Shown here one piece after another: positions 24,365-32,444 of a DNA stretch of 64,000 nt (the first letter of the stretch is position 1; every line of letters starts with the position of its first letter). The stretch covers positions 1 through 64,000 of the forward strand of contig NZ_FXAY01000005.1 in the NCBI RefSeq assembly GCF_900177685.1, written 5' to 3'. Under the pieces are notes generated by a model, which was not told where the DNA came from, searched no databases, and was given only the letters and a program-made list of their open reading frames with translations. The position numbers were made by a program, and so were the translations under genes. This DNA is from Agreia pratensis. Lineage in GTDB: Bacteria; Actinomycetota; Actinomycetes; Actinomycetales; Microbacteriaceae.

Positions 24365-25894
24365 ATGAAGAAGTTCATTCAGAGAGGGCTGTACTTCACC
24401 CTCTTCGTCGGAGGCCTCTCGTGCCTCGGCGTAGCCGCAGCGAACGCTGCAGACACCACATCAGGCGACGACGGCCTGCTCTCGGGAACCCAGGCCGGAA
24501 TCGGCCTCGAGGTTCCGGTCGACCTCTCGGGCAACTCGATCAGCATCCTCGGGGATGCCACGTCGACGGCTCCTGAGGCGGCTCCAGCCGCTCCGGCGGC
24601 CGAGCAGGCACCGGCTCCGGAGCCCGCAGCAGAGGCGACGACCTCGGGCGACGACGGGATCGCATCCGGCACCCAGGCGATCGTGGATGTGGCGATCCCG
24701 ATCGATGTGTCGGGCAACTCGATCAGCGTGATCGGCGACTCGGAGCAGTCCGGTGCAGCCGAGGCCGCACCCGCTCCGGAGGCTGCGCCGGCCGAGCCCG
24801 CCCCCGTCACCACGACGGGAACGGATTCGCTGCTCGGCGGAACGCAGGGTCTGGTGAACATCGATGTTCCGATCACCGTCGGTGGAAACGCCATCACCGT
24901 GGTCGGCGACTCGAGCAGCACCGACAGCACGAGTGGTGCAGGCGCAGCGGGTGAGGCGCCCGACGCTCCCGCCGGCACCGGCGCCACCACCTCTGGCGAC
25001 GACGGCATCCTCGGCGGAACGCAGGTCGTTCCCGTCGTCGGAGCGCCCGTCACCGTCGGTGGCAACGCGATCACGCTGATCGGCGACGCGGAGTCCACCG
25101 ACTCCACGACGACCGGCGGCACGACCGGCGGAACCGGGTCCGGCGCATCCACCGACGGAACCGACAGCGTTCTCGGCGGAACCCAGGTCGTGGGCGACGT
25201 CGGAGCACCTGTCACCGTGGGCGGCAACGCCATCACCCTGATCGGCGATGCAGAGTCCACCGACTCCGCCGTCACCGGTGGGGCGACGGGCGGAACCGGA
25301 TCCGGCACCTCCGGCACCGGCGCAACCACCTCCGGCAATGACGGCATCCTCGGCGGAACGCAGATCGTTCCCGTCATCGGTGCACCCATCACCGCCGGCG
25401 GCAACGCCATCACGCTGGTCGGCGACCCGACCACCGCGGGATCGGACGTCACCGGCGGCAGCACCGACGGCTCGTCTGAGAACACGACCGGCGGCGACGG
25501 AAGCGTCGGAGGCGGAACGCAGATCGTTCCGGTGATCGATCTTCCGATCGACCTGGGAGGTAACGCGATCACGGTGATCGGCGACCCCACCGTCGTCCCC
25601 ACCGGACCGACGACACCGACCGACCCGACGGACCCCACGGACCCGACCGACCCGACGGTTCCGACCGACCCGACGGACCCCGCTACGCCGACCACGACCA
25701 CCTCGAGCGTGGTCACGGCCGGTAGCGTCACCGCCGCGGGTTACTCGGCCTCGGGCTACACCGCCGGCACCACCGCATCGGGCCTCGCCCTCACCGGCAT
25801 CTCCGCTGCACCGCTCGCCGGAGCGATCGCGCTGCTGCTGCTGGCCGGACTCGCTCTGACGATCGTGTCTCGCAAGAAGGGCGCTCGCGTCTAG
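24365..25894 (+). CDS. Wall-anchored protein with seven chaplin-like repeats
   Basis: 509 residues. Signal peptide 1-29 (cleavage after ANA). Seven 36-residue repeats at 33-68, 94-129, 151-186, 210-245, 264-299, 323-358 and 376-411 share the core GGTQ..PV..GGNAIT.IGD, close to the chaplin pattern of Streptomyces but without its cysteines. Linkers are Ala/Pro/Glu-rich in the first half and Gly/Thr-rich later. A PTDP tandem tract (about 418-440) leads to LALTG at 474-478, a membrane helix and the tail SRKKGARV: a class E sortase signal of LAxTG type. It probably coats the outer wall surface. Each repeat could form an amyloid-like beta unit. Confidence 0.85.
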   Translation: MKKFIQRGLYFTLFVGGLSCLGVAAANAADTTSGDDGLLSGTQAGIGLEVPVDLSGNSISILGDATSTAPEAAPAAPAAEQAPAPEPAAEATTSGDDGIASGTQAIVDVAIPIDVSGNSISVIGDSEQSGAAEAAPAPEAAPAEPAPVTTTGTDSLLGGTQGLVNIDVPITVGGNAITVVGDSSSTDSTSGAGAAGEAPDAPAGTGATTSGDDGILGGTQVVPVVGAPVTVGGNAITLIGDAESTDSTTTGGTTGGTGSGASTDGTDSVLGGTQVVGDVGAPVTVGGNAITLIGDAESTDSAVTGGATGGTGSGTSGTGATTSGNDGILGGTQIVPVIGAPITAGGNAITLVGDPTTAGSDVTGGSTDGSSENTTGGDGSVGGGTQIVPVIDLPIDLGGNAITVIGDPTVVPTGPTTPTDPTDPTDPTDPTVPTDPTDPATPTTTTSSVVTAGSVTAAGYSASGYTAGTTASGLALTGISAAPLAGAIALLLLAGLALTIVSRKKGARV

Positions 25895-25915
25895 CAGTCA
25901 CAGCCCGCCATGCCC

Positions 25916-25953
25916 GAGCCGGGCGTCGTCTCCTCGCAGGCGACGCCCGGCTC
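25916..25953. terminator. Hairpin after the chaplin-like gene
   Basis: GAGCCGGGCGTCG (25916-25928) pairs perfectly with 25941-25953 around a 12-base loop, 22 bases after the stop. No T-run. It also serves the convergent SRPBCC gene. Confidence 0.65.
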
Positions 25954-25993
25954 AGGCGCGCGCATCCGAGCACACGCGGTGACGCAGCTGCTC

Positions 25994-26482
25994 CTAGGGA
26001 GTGTGACCGTCGACGGCGGCCAGCACCACCGGGTCTTCACACCCCCGGGCGAAACCACGGATACGGCGATCGATGTCACGCTGCAGCACGATGGCCCCGA
26101 TGCGTTCCGCGAGAGGCGCGAGCCACTTCGGTTGGCACGTGAAGTTGTAGCGCCAGACGGCGAGCGTGGTGCCGGGAGCGCCGTCGACGGGAGCGAATCG
26201 CCACCCGCCGCCGAGCTTCTCGAAGAACCACGAGCCCTTGGTCATCTTCATGCCCACGTTCGACGGCGGCTTGTACGAGACGTACTCGCTCTCCATTCGA
26301 AACCCGAAGCGCTGCACCGTGTAGGTGTGCACACCCTTCGCCGGCGCTGTGGCCCCGTGCAGAAAGTACTGCTTTCTGATGAACGGATCCCAGCGCTTGC
26401 GAATCTCGCCCGTGGTCTGAGAGATGGCGAAAGCTGTCTCGACATCGACCGGAACAACGCAGCGGGACTCAACGACGGGCAT
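25994..26482 (-). CDS. SRPBCC (START-like) family protein
   Basis: 162 residues of one alpha/beta helix-grip domain: VVESRCVVPVDVETAFAISQ at the start, WDPFIRKQYFLHG, then WFFEKLGGGWRFAPVDGAPG and a C-terminal long helix ending DIDRRIRGFARGCE. Family members bind hydrophobic ligands or act as cyclases/aromatases; none of these roles can be chosen from sequence. The genes downstream on this strand are convergent, so it appears monocistronic. Confidence 0.82.
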   Translation of the reverse strand: MPVVESRCVVPVDVETAFAISQTTGEIRKRWDPFIRKQYFLHGATAPAKGVHTYTVQRFGFRMESEYVSYKPPSNVGMKMTKGSWFFEKLGGGWRFAPVDGAPGTTLAVWRYNFTCQPKWLAPLAERIGAIVLQRDIDRRIRGFARGCEDPVVLAAVDGHTP

Positions 26483-26493
26483 GCCTCATCCTG

Positions 26494-26895
26494 TCACGCG
26501 GGCGGACGCGCAGATCGACTCGCTCGTGATTCGACAGTACGAAGAACCACGAGATCTGCCAGCCCGATCACGAGCGCACCGAGTGCGTACGCGACGAGAT
26601 CCATGGCTGAGAACGATGCTCCCAGCACCAGCCTCGCGGGCGGAAACGCGTTTCCCCACTGCTCTGGCAGCCCGGAGAGCTGGAGCACTTCGATCATCGC
26701 GCTGAAGGCGAATGCCGCGAGCGCGGGCCACACGAGCCGCGCCCGCACGAACACCATGCGAAGGATCAGGTACACGAGCACCGTGTACAACGAGTCTGAG
26801 ACGAATGCCGCCACCTCACCATCGAGGGCGTGCACGAACAGCCCTGTCGCGACGACGGCGCAGGCTGCGATGACGAGTGTGACGCGTCGCTTCAC
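26494..26895 (-). CDS. DUF2809-family membrane protein
   Basis: 133 residues from GTG 26895. Four membrane helices; DSLYTVLVYLILRMVF in the second and FAFSAMIEVLQLS, then DLVAYALGALVIGLADLVVL, are the DUF2809 pattern, with the conserved acidic residue in the IEVLQ segment. Function unknown. The start overlaps the kinase stop (GTGA at 26892-26895), so the two are coupled. Confidence 0.82.
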   Translation of the reverse strand: MKRRVTLVIAACAVVATGLFVHALDGEVAAFVSDSLYTVLVYLILRMVFVRARLVWPALAAFAFSAMIEVLQLSGLPEQWGNAFPPARLVLGASFSAMDLVAYALGALVIGLADLVVLRTVESRASRSARPPA

Positions 26896-27566
26896 GGCGA
26901 ATGGGTGCCGGGCTCCCACCCCGTCAGATCGAGGATGCGATCGGCTGCGCCTTCTCGCGACTCGATGAGCCGCGCGTTCGGCTCGTCGACGGCCCGCACC
27001 CACTCGACCGCCGCATCCGGCGTTTTGCCGAAGGCCACGTGCCGGGCAAGGAGCCTTCGCTGTCGGAGCGACGACTCGGTGACGACGTGCCACGCGGTGT
27101 CGAGCTGCCGGCGCACCGCACTCCAGGCATCACCCGGCAACATCAGGTAGTTGCCCTCGGTCACGATGACGTCGTCGCTCGGTTCGATGGCGCGAGCCCC
27201 TGCAAGCGGCTGCTCGAGGCGGCGATCGAAGTCCGGAGCGTAGATCGTGTGCTGAGGCCTGGCACGCAGAGTTTCGAGGAGGCGTGCGTACCCGAACGCG
27301 TCGAAGGTCTCTGGCGCGCCCTTGCGCTCGAGGAGGCCTTGTCGCGCGAGCTGCTCGTCGGCGAGATGAAAACCGTCCATCGGCAGATACGCGGCTCCCG
27401 GTCCGATCGCTCGCACGAGTTCACGCGCCAGCGTCGACTTGCCCGATCCTGGCGATCCGGAGATGCCGACGATTACGCGCCCGCTCGTTCCGCGCGGAAG
27501 CTCCCTCACGAGTGCGGTCAGCTGAGCATCAACGGAGGAGACAACGATGGGTGCGGGTCTGGTCAC
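26892..27566 (-). CDS. P-loop nucleoside/nucleotide kinase-family protein
   Basis: 224 residues if GTG 27566 is used; frames stay open to a TTG at 27677, and ATG 27635 is another option. Walker A GISGSPGSGKST opens the fold; LPMDGFHLADEQL is the DGFH substrate loop of the uridine kinase/pantothenate kinase/phosphoribulokinase group, and VTEGNYLMLPG is the equivalent of the second acidic loop. Proteins of this size and pattern in actinobacteria include FrcK-like sugar kinases of unproven substrate. I prefer 27566 because TACGGT ends seven bases upstream and the family rarely has a longer N-terminus. Confidence 0.75.
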   Translation of the reverse strand: MTRPAPIVVSSVDAQLTALVRELPRGTSGRVIVGISGSPGSGKSTLARELVRAIGPGAAYLPMDGFHLADEQLARQGLLERKGAPETFDAFGYARLLETLRARPQHTIYAPDFDRRLEQPLAGARAIEPSDDVIVTEGNYLMLPGDAWSAVRRQLDTAWHVVTESSLRQRRLLARHVAFGKTPDAAVEWVRAVDEPNARLIESREGAADRILDLTGWEPGTHSP

Positions 27567-27573
27567 GGTGACT

Positions 27574-27579
27574 ACCGTA
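27574..27579 (-). promoter_or_regulatory. -10-like box of the kinase gene
   Basis: TACGGT seven bases before GTG 27566; used to choose among four possible starts. Confidence 0.35.
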
Positions 27580-27762
27580 CGCACCTCCTCCTCACGCTGC
27601 CGCAACGTCGCTCGCTGCGAGGGCAGCGATGTCATCGTGCGATCGACCCGGAAGATCATCGGGAATCCATGTCTCAATGGCGACTTGGCCGCACCTTAAT
27701 CGACTTGGCATGATTGGTGGGCGCAGGTGAGACTCATCGGCAATCGATCGAAAGGGGACGCC

Positions 27763-28464
27763 ATGCGCGTCAACAAATGGGGCATCGGCGTCGCACTCGC
27801 CGCCGCCATTATGCTCACCGCATGCGCGGGTCCGGCCAGCAAGCCTGCCGATGAGAAGCCGTCAAACGCCAGCTCCGAAGAAGCCGCCGCGCCGTCGTCC
27901 GACTGCCCTGAATTGGCAGAGGGCGCCACGGTCGACATCAAGGCCATGAGCGTGTGCGCCGCCGACAGCATGAAAAAGTCCAAAGGATACGCCGCGACGT
28001 CGACCTCGTTTGGATTGCAATCGACCGCGCGCTTCAACCCTCCCACCAAGTCCGTCGAGATCATCTCCAGCGCCGGCTCCCTGATCGTTATCGGTGACGA
28101 CGCCTGGGTCAAGTCGTCGACCAGCGAGTGGCAGGTCGCCGACCCGAAGTCGACCGACCCCATCATCTCGGCCCTCAGCACCGCTGCCGCTAGCGCGAAC
28201 TCCCAGGATCCGGCAGCCACTGCCGCGGCTCTCACGGGCGAGTTCACCGTCACCGGAACCGGCGAACGCCTGGGCCAGAAGGTCTTCATCGTGACCGGCA
28301 CCACCGAGCAGTCGGGCGCGACGATCAAAACCACTTTCGAGGTGACCAAGGACTACATCATCCTCGCGACCGCCGGACACACCGAGGTAAACGGTCAGTC
28401 GGTCGATTCCACCCTTGAGGTAACCGAATGGAACAAGTCACAAGACATCGTCGCCCCCATGTGA
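27763..28464 (+). CDS. Lipoprotein, LppX/LprG-like fold possible
   Basis: 233 residues. Basic start MRVNKWG, hydrophobic core and lipobox LTAC with the lipidated cysteine near residue 21, then a Ser/Ala/Glu linker. The mature domain (VDIKAMSVCAADSMKKSKGY, FNPPTKSVEIISSAGSLIVI, AWVKSSTSEWQV, then TTEQSGATIKTTFEVTKDYI) reads like the LppX/LprAFG half-barrel that carries lipids across the envelope, but similarity is only structural impression. ATG 27763 has AAAGGGGA upstream. An intrinsic terminator follows the stop. Confidence 0.7.
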   Translation: MRVNKWGIGVALAAAIMLTACAGPASKPADEKPSNASSEEAAAPSSDCPELAEGATVDIKAMSVCAADSMKKSKGYAATSTSFGLQSTARFNPPTKSVEIISSAGSLIVIGDDAWVKSSTSEWQVADPKSTDPIISALSTAAASANSQDPAATAAALTGEFTVTGTGERLGQKVFIVTGTTEQSGATIKTTFEVTKDYIILATAGHTEVNGQSVDSTLEVTEWNKSQDIVAPM

Positions 28465-28499
28465 CGCTGACCTGACACAGTACACTCACCCGGTTACAC

Positions 28500-28535
28500 A
28501 AAAGCCCCGGTATCCCTCTCGGATCCGGGGCTTTT
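28500..28535. terminator. Intrinsic terminator after the lipoprotein gene
   Basis: AAAAGCCCCGG (28500-28510) and ATCC pair with GGAT CCGGGGCTTTT (28521-28534) with one bulged T; the right arm ends in four T. It is the best textbook rho-independent terminator on the plus strand here. Confidence 0.85.
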
Positions 28536-28617
28536 CTGCGAGCGGAGCGTATCTCTCCGTCGCTGCCGACGAACAGTACTCGACCGATCGACTCCGCAGA
28601 CGCACGGACTCGCTCGC

Positions 28618-28623
28618 TAGACT
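28618..28623 (+). promoter_or_regulatory. -10 box of the dienelactone-hydrolase-like gene
   Basis: TAGACT, giving a leader of about 21 bases that contains AAGGA seven bases before GTG 28651. Confidence 0.4.
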
Positions 28624-28650
28624 TCGACAGCAGCCAAAGAAGGATTCCTC

Positions 28651-29298
28651 GTGACAGAGCTCGTCGACATCCCCTCCCCCGGATGGCCCCTCGTCTTCGG
28701 CACAGAGGGCCTGCCCGCCGTGCTGCTGGTGCACGATGACTACGGGCGGCTGCCCTATCTCGAGGCCTACGCGACCGCGCTGTCGAAGCAGGGGTTCTTC
28801 GTCGTCGTACCCGATCTCTTCAATGGTGTCGCGGCCGTCGATGCCGACGGCGTGGAGGTGCTTCGATCGCGCCTCGACGAGGGTTTCGCCAGCGCAACGC
28901 TGTCTGACGCCCTCGCCCTCGGTCGCAGTTCCGGCGCGGCGCGAATCGGCATCATCGGCATGGGAATGGGCGGCCGACTGGCTCTGCGCAGCGCTCAGGA
29001 GGGTGCGGTCGACGCGGTCGTGGCGTACTACGCCGGCTTGAACGACGCGGAAGGCGGCATTGTTCCGTGCCCCGTCGCTCTGCACTACTCCGAGTTCGAT
29101 CAGTGGGGCTCCGGCCTGGAGGCCGACCTTTTCATCAGTCGCCTCAAGGAGGTGGGCACGCCGGTGACCCGCCACAACTACATCGGAACGTCGACCTACT
29201 TCGCGAACGCGACGATCTCGACGGTGCTCGACAAGAACGCCGCAGCGCTCGCTTTCGCTCGATCGACGTATTTCATGCAGGGTCAATTGGTCGACTGA
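28651..29298 (+). CDS. Dienelactone-hydrolase-family protein, nucleophile missing
   Basis: 215 residues, normal DLH length. PAVLLVHDDYGRLPYLEAYA, then FFVVVPDLF mark the DLH fold, but the nucleophile elbow reads GMGMGG where the family has G-x-C-x-G, so no Cys or Ser is in place. The C-terminal histidine block (usually GAxHxF) reads GTSTYFAN without histidine. HYSEFDQWG replaces the acid region. This points to a pseudoenzyme or a binding protein. The start follows AAGGATT. Confidence 0.8.
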   Translation: MTELVDIPSPGWPLVFGTEGLPAVLLVHDDYGRLPYLEAYATALSKQGFFVVVPDLFNGVAAVDADGVEVLRSRLDEGFASATLSDALALGRSSGAARIGIIGMGMGGRLALRSAQEGAVDAVVAYYAGLNDAEGGIVPCPVALHYSEFDQWGSGLEADLFISRLKEVGTPVTRHNYIGTSTYFANATISTVLDKNAAALAFARSTYFMQGQLVD

Positions 29299-29393
29299 CT
29301 TTCACCGCAGCACTGTCCACACCGCGTCGAGGGGTGACGGATGTCATAGGACGAAGGTGACAGTCCTCAGACGTACACGATGGCTCGCCCCGC

Positions 29394-29399
29394 CAGGCT
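29394..29399 (+). promoter_or_regulatory. -10-like box of the ABC ATPase gene
   Basis: CAGGCT six bases before ATG 29406. Upstream, ACAGTCCTCAGACG-like sequence (29371-29384) may include the -35. Confidence 0.35.
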
Positions 29400-29405
29400 G
29401 GAGCC

Positions 29406-30308
29406 ATGACCATTCCCTCTATCCCCGCCATCCACGCGACGGCGCTCGTGAAGAGCTTCGGCGACGTACGCGCCGTCTCCGGCGTCGACCTCACGGTGCA
29501 ACCCGGTGAGATCGTTGCCTTCCTCGGACCGAACGGCGCCGGCAAGACCACGACGATCGACATGATGCTCGGCCTCACACCTCCCGACGGCGGTGATGTG
29601 AAGGTCTTCGGGCTCTCCCCGCGCGCCGCCATCTCGCGAGGCCTCGTCTCGGCCGTGTTGCAGACCGGCGGGCTGCTCAAGGACCTCACCGTTCGAGAGA
29701 CGCTCGACTTGACCGCCAGCCTCTTCGCCGACACCAGGCCCGTGGCCGAGGTGCTCGATCGCGCGGGCATCACCGACATCGCCACCCGCCGAGTCGGTCT
29801 GTGTTCCGGAGGCCAGCAGCAGCGTCTGCGCTTCGCTATGGCATTGCTCTCCGACCCAGGGCTGCTCATTCTCGACGAACCGACGACCGGCATGGATGTC
29901 GAGGGGCGACGAGCCTTCTGGAACGCTATCCGCGCCGACGCAGACCGCGGCCGCACCGTGCTCTTCGCCACGCACTATCTCGACGAGGCCGACGAGTACG
30001 CCGACCGGATCGTGCTGATGAGCCGGGGCACGATCGTGGCAGACGGCGCCACCGCCGAGATCAAGAACCTCGTCTCAGGGCGCATCGTGCGGGCGACACT
30101 GCCGGATGCCGACGCCTCCGAACTCTCGGCCCTGCCGTCGGTCGACGACGTATCGGTGCAGGGCGATCGCGTCACGCTGCATACGAGCGACTCGGATGCT
30201 CTCGCTCGACACCTGCTCACGTACACGGCGGCTCGCGATATCGAGATCACGAGCCAGAACCTCGAGAGCGTCTTCCTCGCCCTCACCTCAGAAGGAGTCT
30301 CCGCATGA
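29406..30308 (+). CDS. ABC exporter, ATP-binding subunit (CcmA/DrrA type)
   Basis: 300 residues. Walker A GPNGAGKTT at 41-49, Q-loop near 90 (VLQTGGLLKDLTVRETL), signature CSGGQQQR near 137 (C replaces the usual leading L), Walker B LLILDEPTTGMD near 157, and the H-loop FATHYLDEAD. The C-terminal 80 residues resemble the DrrA-type extension. It powers the ABC-2 permease encoded next, with which it overlaps by four bases (ATGA). Co-location with a sensor kinase and response regulator suggests a drug- or lipid-stress exporter of the type controlled by LiaSR- or DesKR-like systems. Confidence 0.92.
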   Translation: MTIPSIPAIHATALVKSFGDVRAVSGVDLTVQPGEIVAFLGPNGAGKTTTIDMMLGLTPPDGGDVKVFGLSPRAAISRGLVSAVLQTGGLLKDLTVRETLDLTASLFADTRPVAEVLDRAGITDIATRRVGLCSGGQQQRLRFAMALLSDPGLLILDEPTTGMDVEGRRAFWNAIRADADRGRTVLFATHYLDEADEYADRIVLMSRGTIVADGATAEIKNLVSGRIVRATLPDADASELSALPSVDDVSVQGDRVTLHTSDSDALARHLLTYTAARDIEITSQNLESVFLALTSEGVSA

Positions 30309-31159
30309 CAACCCCCATCGTTCCCACCGCCGTGAACGCCGGCCAGACCGAACGGGCGTCAGCCGGCCGCGTTCAACTCGACCGACGTGTTCCTCCACTC
30401 GGAGGCTTCACCCTGACCTACCTGCGCATCGAGCTCGCTCGTAAGCTCCGCAACCGCCGCACACTGCTCTTCACCTTGATCTTCCCCGTCATGATGTTCT
30501 TCATCGTCGGCTACCCCATGCGCGACGTGCCTCTCACCGACACGGCCATCGCCGACGGCGGACCGTCTGTCGCCGCCTTCATCATGGTGTCGATGGCGAT
30601 GTACGGCGCCATGATGTCGGCGACCCAGACCGGCGCATCCGTCGCCGTCGAACGAGCCCAGGGGTGGAGCAGGCAGTTGCGGCTCACGCCCCTGAACCCG
30701 CTGGTGAATGTGCTCATCAAGATGATCGCCGGCATGCTGCTCGGGCTCGTGGCGGTGGCCGCGACCTATCTGGTGGGCGCGATCAGCGGCATCCAACTCT
30801 CGGCTGCGCAGTGGATCTCGACGGGCCTCGTGGGGTGGCTGCTCGCCAGCGCGGTGTTCACGACCCTCGGGCTGATGGTCGGCTACCTCGTTCCGGGCGA
30901 GAACGCGGCGCAGGTCACGAGCCTCGCCATCGTGCTGCTCGCCTTCATCGGCGGACTGTTCTACCCCGTCTCAAGCATGCCCGACTTCATGCAGACGATC
31001 GCCGCCTTCACACCGGTCTACGGCATCAGCGAACTGGCCCGCGCCCCTCTGACCGGCGCCGGCTTCGACCTCGCCGCTCTGACGAACGCGCTCGTGTGGT
31101 TCGCGGTGTTCCTCGTCGGCACGGTCGTCTTCTTCCGGCGCGACACCAAGCGGGTATGA
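30305..31159 (+). CDS. ABC-2 type exporter permease
   Basis: 284 residues. After a cytoplasmic N-terminus, six membrane helices; RNRRTLLFTLIFPVMMFFIV near 57-76 is the first helix after the elbow, and GWSRQLRLTPLNPLVNVLIK is the intracellular coupling loop. The block AFIGGLFYPVSSMPDFMQTI near 215 is the usual ABC-2 motif. It forms the membrane part of the exporter with the preceding ATPase. A 61-base gap with a TAGGGT box separates it from the sensor-kinase gene, which therefore also has its own promoter. Confidence 0.9.
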   Translation: MTTPIVPTAVNAGQTERASAGRVQLDRRVPPLGGFTLTYLRIELARKLRNRRTLLFTLIFPVMMFFIVGYPMRDVPLTDTAIADGGPSVAAFIMVSMAMYGAMMSATQTGASVAVERAQGWSRQLRLTPLNPLVNVLIKMIAGMLLGLVAVAATYLVGAISGIQLSAAQWISTGLVGWLLASAVFTTLGLMVGYLVPGENAAQVTSLAIVLLAFIGGLFYPVSSMPDFMQTIAAFTPVYGISELARAPLTGAGFDLAALTNALVWFAVFLVGTVVFFRRDTKRV

Positions 31160-31208
31160 GGATGGCGCGGCTCGTCGAGTGCACGGGCCAGTCGTCGCCC
31201 GAGGCCTC

Positions 31209-31214
31209 TAGGGT
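31209..31214 (+). promoter_or_regulatory. -10 box of the sensor kinase gene
   Basis: TAGGGT, six bases before GTG 31221. Confidence 0.5.
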
Positions 31215-31220
31215 GGGCGG

Positions 31221-32444
31221 GTGAGGAAGATCGAGGAACCGCGCCGGTTCGGCCCCGGGTGGCCGATCCGTCCGGCGAGCGCGGGACCGGATCCGACGAC
31301 GGTTCTGCCTTCGGCGCTGATGTCGCCACGTGCGTACAGCTGGTACATCGGGGCGACATTCTCGTTGTTCTGGGTCTACTCGACCATCCCCGACATCGTG
31401 CGACGCTCCGGCTCGGCCCTCGAAAGCACCGCGGGCATCGTCTTGGTCGTGGCATTCAGCCTCTGCTTTCTCGCAGCGGCACCCGTGGCCTGGACGCTCT
31501 CGACCCGTGGTCGGCTTCTGGTCTGCGGGGCGATGTTCGCCTTGACCCTCGTCTTCGTGCCCTGGCTGGGCACCGGCACCGTCGGGCTGTGGACCTATCC
31601 GGGCGTCATCGTCGGAATGTGCGTCTTCTCGTGGACGCTCACCTCGACGGCGATCGGCGCGCTCTCGGTACTCGCGCTCGTTGTTCGAGCGTTGACACAG
31701 CCGTGGTCCGAGGCAGTTCTGGTTCAGCCGGTCATCATCTTGTCGATCCCGCTCATGATGGCAGCATTCGCTCGCACCATCGCCGTCATCAACGAGCTGC
31801 GTGCCACCCAGGCAGAACTCGAAGCGGTGACCGCCGAGCGCGAGCGCAGCCGGGTGGCGCGAGACATCCACGACATCCTCGGCCATTCCCTCACCGTCAT
31901 CACCGTGAAGTCCGAGCTGGCGGCGCGGCTGATCGATGCCGACCCTCAGCGGGCACGCGCGGAGATAGGGGATGTCGAGACGATCGCCCGCGGTGCGCTG
32001 GCAGATGTGCGAGCCACCGTGTCGGGCGTGCGCGGTGTCACCGCGAGTGGAGAACTCGCGGCCGTGCGGCGAGCGCTTGCCGCGGCGGGCGTCGAAGCCG
32101 AGCTCCCGTCGTCGACCGAGACCGTTCCGATGGAGCACCGCGAGCTCGTCGGCTGGGTGATCCGCGAGGGCGTGACGAACGTCATCCGACATGCGGGGGC
32201 ATCGCACTGCCGCATCCGCATCTCAGAGCAGGACGTGACGATCGATGACGATGGTCGAGGGCCCGGAACACACACTCTCGCAGGATCGACGTCATCGACA
32301 GGTCTTCAGGGTCTGCGCGAACGCGTCGAGTCGGCCGGCGGATCTCTTCGAGTCGGAACGGGCGAGCTCGGCGGCTTCACCCTCACCGCGAGCCTGCCAG
32401 CCAAGGCAACCCTGACGACTGAGAAGACAGGCGCACACTCATGA
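31221..32444 (+). CDS. Sensor histidine kinase, NarL/DesK type
   Basis: 407 residues. About five membrane helices span 40-185 with little periplasmic sequence, so it likely senses membrane state. The HisKA_3 dimerisation box is SRVARDIHDILGHSLTVITV with the phospho-His near 216; the HATPase domain has VIREGVTNVIRHAGA near 310 and DDDGRGPG near 344. It phosphorylates the response regulator encoded next, with which it overlaps by four bases. Together with the ABC exporter upstream it forms a typical actinobacterial stress-response module. Confidence 0.92.
   Translation: MRKIEEPRRFGPGWPIRPASAGPDPTTVLPSALMSPRAYSWYIGATFSLFWVYSTIPDIVRRSGSALESTAGIVLVVAFSLCFLAAAPVAWTLSTRGRLLVCGAMFALTLVFVPWLGTGTVGLWTYPGVIVGMCVFSWTLTSTAIGALSVLALVVRALTQPWSEAVLVQPVIILSIPLMMAAFARTIAVINELRATQAELEAVTAERERSRVARDIHDILGHSLTVITVKSELAARLIDADPQRARAEIGDVETIARGALADVRATVSGVRGVTASGELAAVRRALAAAGVEAELPSSTETVPMEHRELVGWVIREGVTNVIRHAGASHCRIRISEQDVTIDDDGRGPGTHTLAGSTSSTGLQGLRERVESAGGSLRVGTGELGGFTLTASLPAKATLTTEKTGAHS

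Noticed and set aside
24461-25597. Regular repeats taken as a CRISPR array
   Set aside because: Repeat period is about 160-190 bases, units are coding and vary at third codon positions, and no cas gene is present.
25610-25690. Minisatellite-like CCGACGGACC tract
   Set aside because: It codes for the PTDP linker of the chaplin-like protein.
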